Below are positions 27,249 to 27,282 of a stretch of DNA of 27,282 nucleotides, piece after piece. The stretch is taken from IMG/VR virus record IMGVR_UViG_3300031885_000091, positions 1-27,282 of that record; one strand, 5' to 3'. The notes beneath the pieces are model-generated. The model did not search any database. It was not told the origin of the DNA and was given only the letters and a program-made list of their open reading frames with translations. The position numbers were made by a program, and so were the translations under genes. Source of the DNA: a virus. Every line of letters begins with the position of its first letter. Position 1 is the stretch's first letter.

Positions 27249-27282
27249 ATGAATAAACTGAACAAAATCAATAATATAGCCA
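27249..27282 (+). CDS. Start of a further small gene, truncated by the window edge
   Basis: Only MNKLNKINNIA is visible after GAAGGGAGTCAA and 4 bases. Its start is supported by the leader repeat alone. Product unknown. Confidence 0.5.
   Translation, partial: MNKLNKINNIA

Overview
The window is part of the genome of a tailed, double-stranded DNA bacteriophage with a contractile tail (myovirus type). The evidence is a sheath, a tube, a tape measure preceded by two overlapping tail-assembly-chaperone frames, a hub, a spike, a gp25-like wedge and a baseplate J protein. The host is probably Gram-negative: the phage encodes an exported collagen-like protein with an N-terminal membrane anchor, a signal-peptide protein ending in Phe like an outer-membrane strand, and a small lipoprotein. 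I cannot name the host. No integrase, terminase, capsid, tRNA, CRISPR or insertion sequence is visible.

Layout. (1) 1-12147, minus strand: a late tail operon read right to left, with chaperones, tape measure, hub, spike, an HNH endonuclease, a small conserved protein, a LysM-gp25 fusion, baseplate J and the start of a tail protein. (2) 12180-13423, plus strand: two membrane peptides, a basic peptide and a metallophosphoesterase, converging on a minus-strand DEDDh exonuclease (13410-13976). (3) 14055-20459, minus strand: a second structural operon with the exported collagen-like protein, the exported Phe-ending protein, connector or neck candidates, sheath, an unknown protein and tube, ending at a strong terminator. 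(4) 20537-24069, plus strand: tightly overlapped small accessory genes including a peptide deformylase, a zinc-ribbon protein, YfiM-like and DUF7352-like proteins and a DNA-ligase-N-terminus-like peptide. (5) 24047-26137, minus strand: small genes including a DUF6899-like protein. (6) 26389-27282: a 391-bp regulatory gap and small plus-strand genes of different composition (about 49% G+C by hand count).

The regulatory layer is the most unusual part. Eight promoters at transcription-unit boundaries share the exact layout TTGACN-17 bp-TANNNT, and several place the expected RNA start at, or a few bases before, the start codon. A palindrome, GGGWCCC, occurs six times in 665 bp at 25692-26356. One copy lies inside the spacer of one of these promoters and one abuts its -35. 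The gap at 26389-26779 and its edge hold three sequences resembling sigma-54 (RpoN) promoters, one matching the 17-base consensus exactly, together with paired palindromes TATGCAT-N3-ATGCATA and TGATATCA. The following genes share a fixed GAAGGGAGTCAA leader. This looks like a phage control region combining sigma-70-type, operator and possibly sigma-54 control. All functional statements about it are inference from sequence alone.
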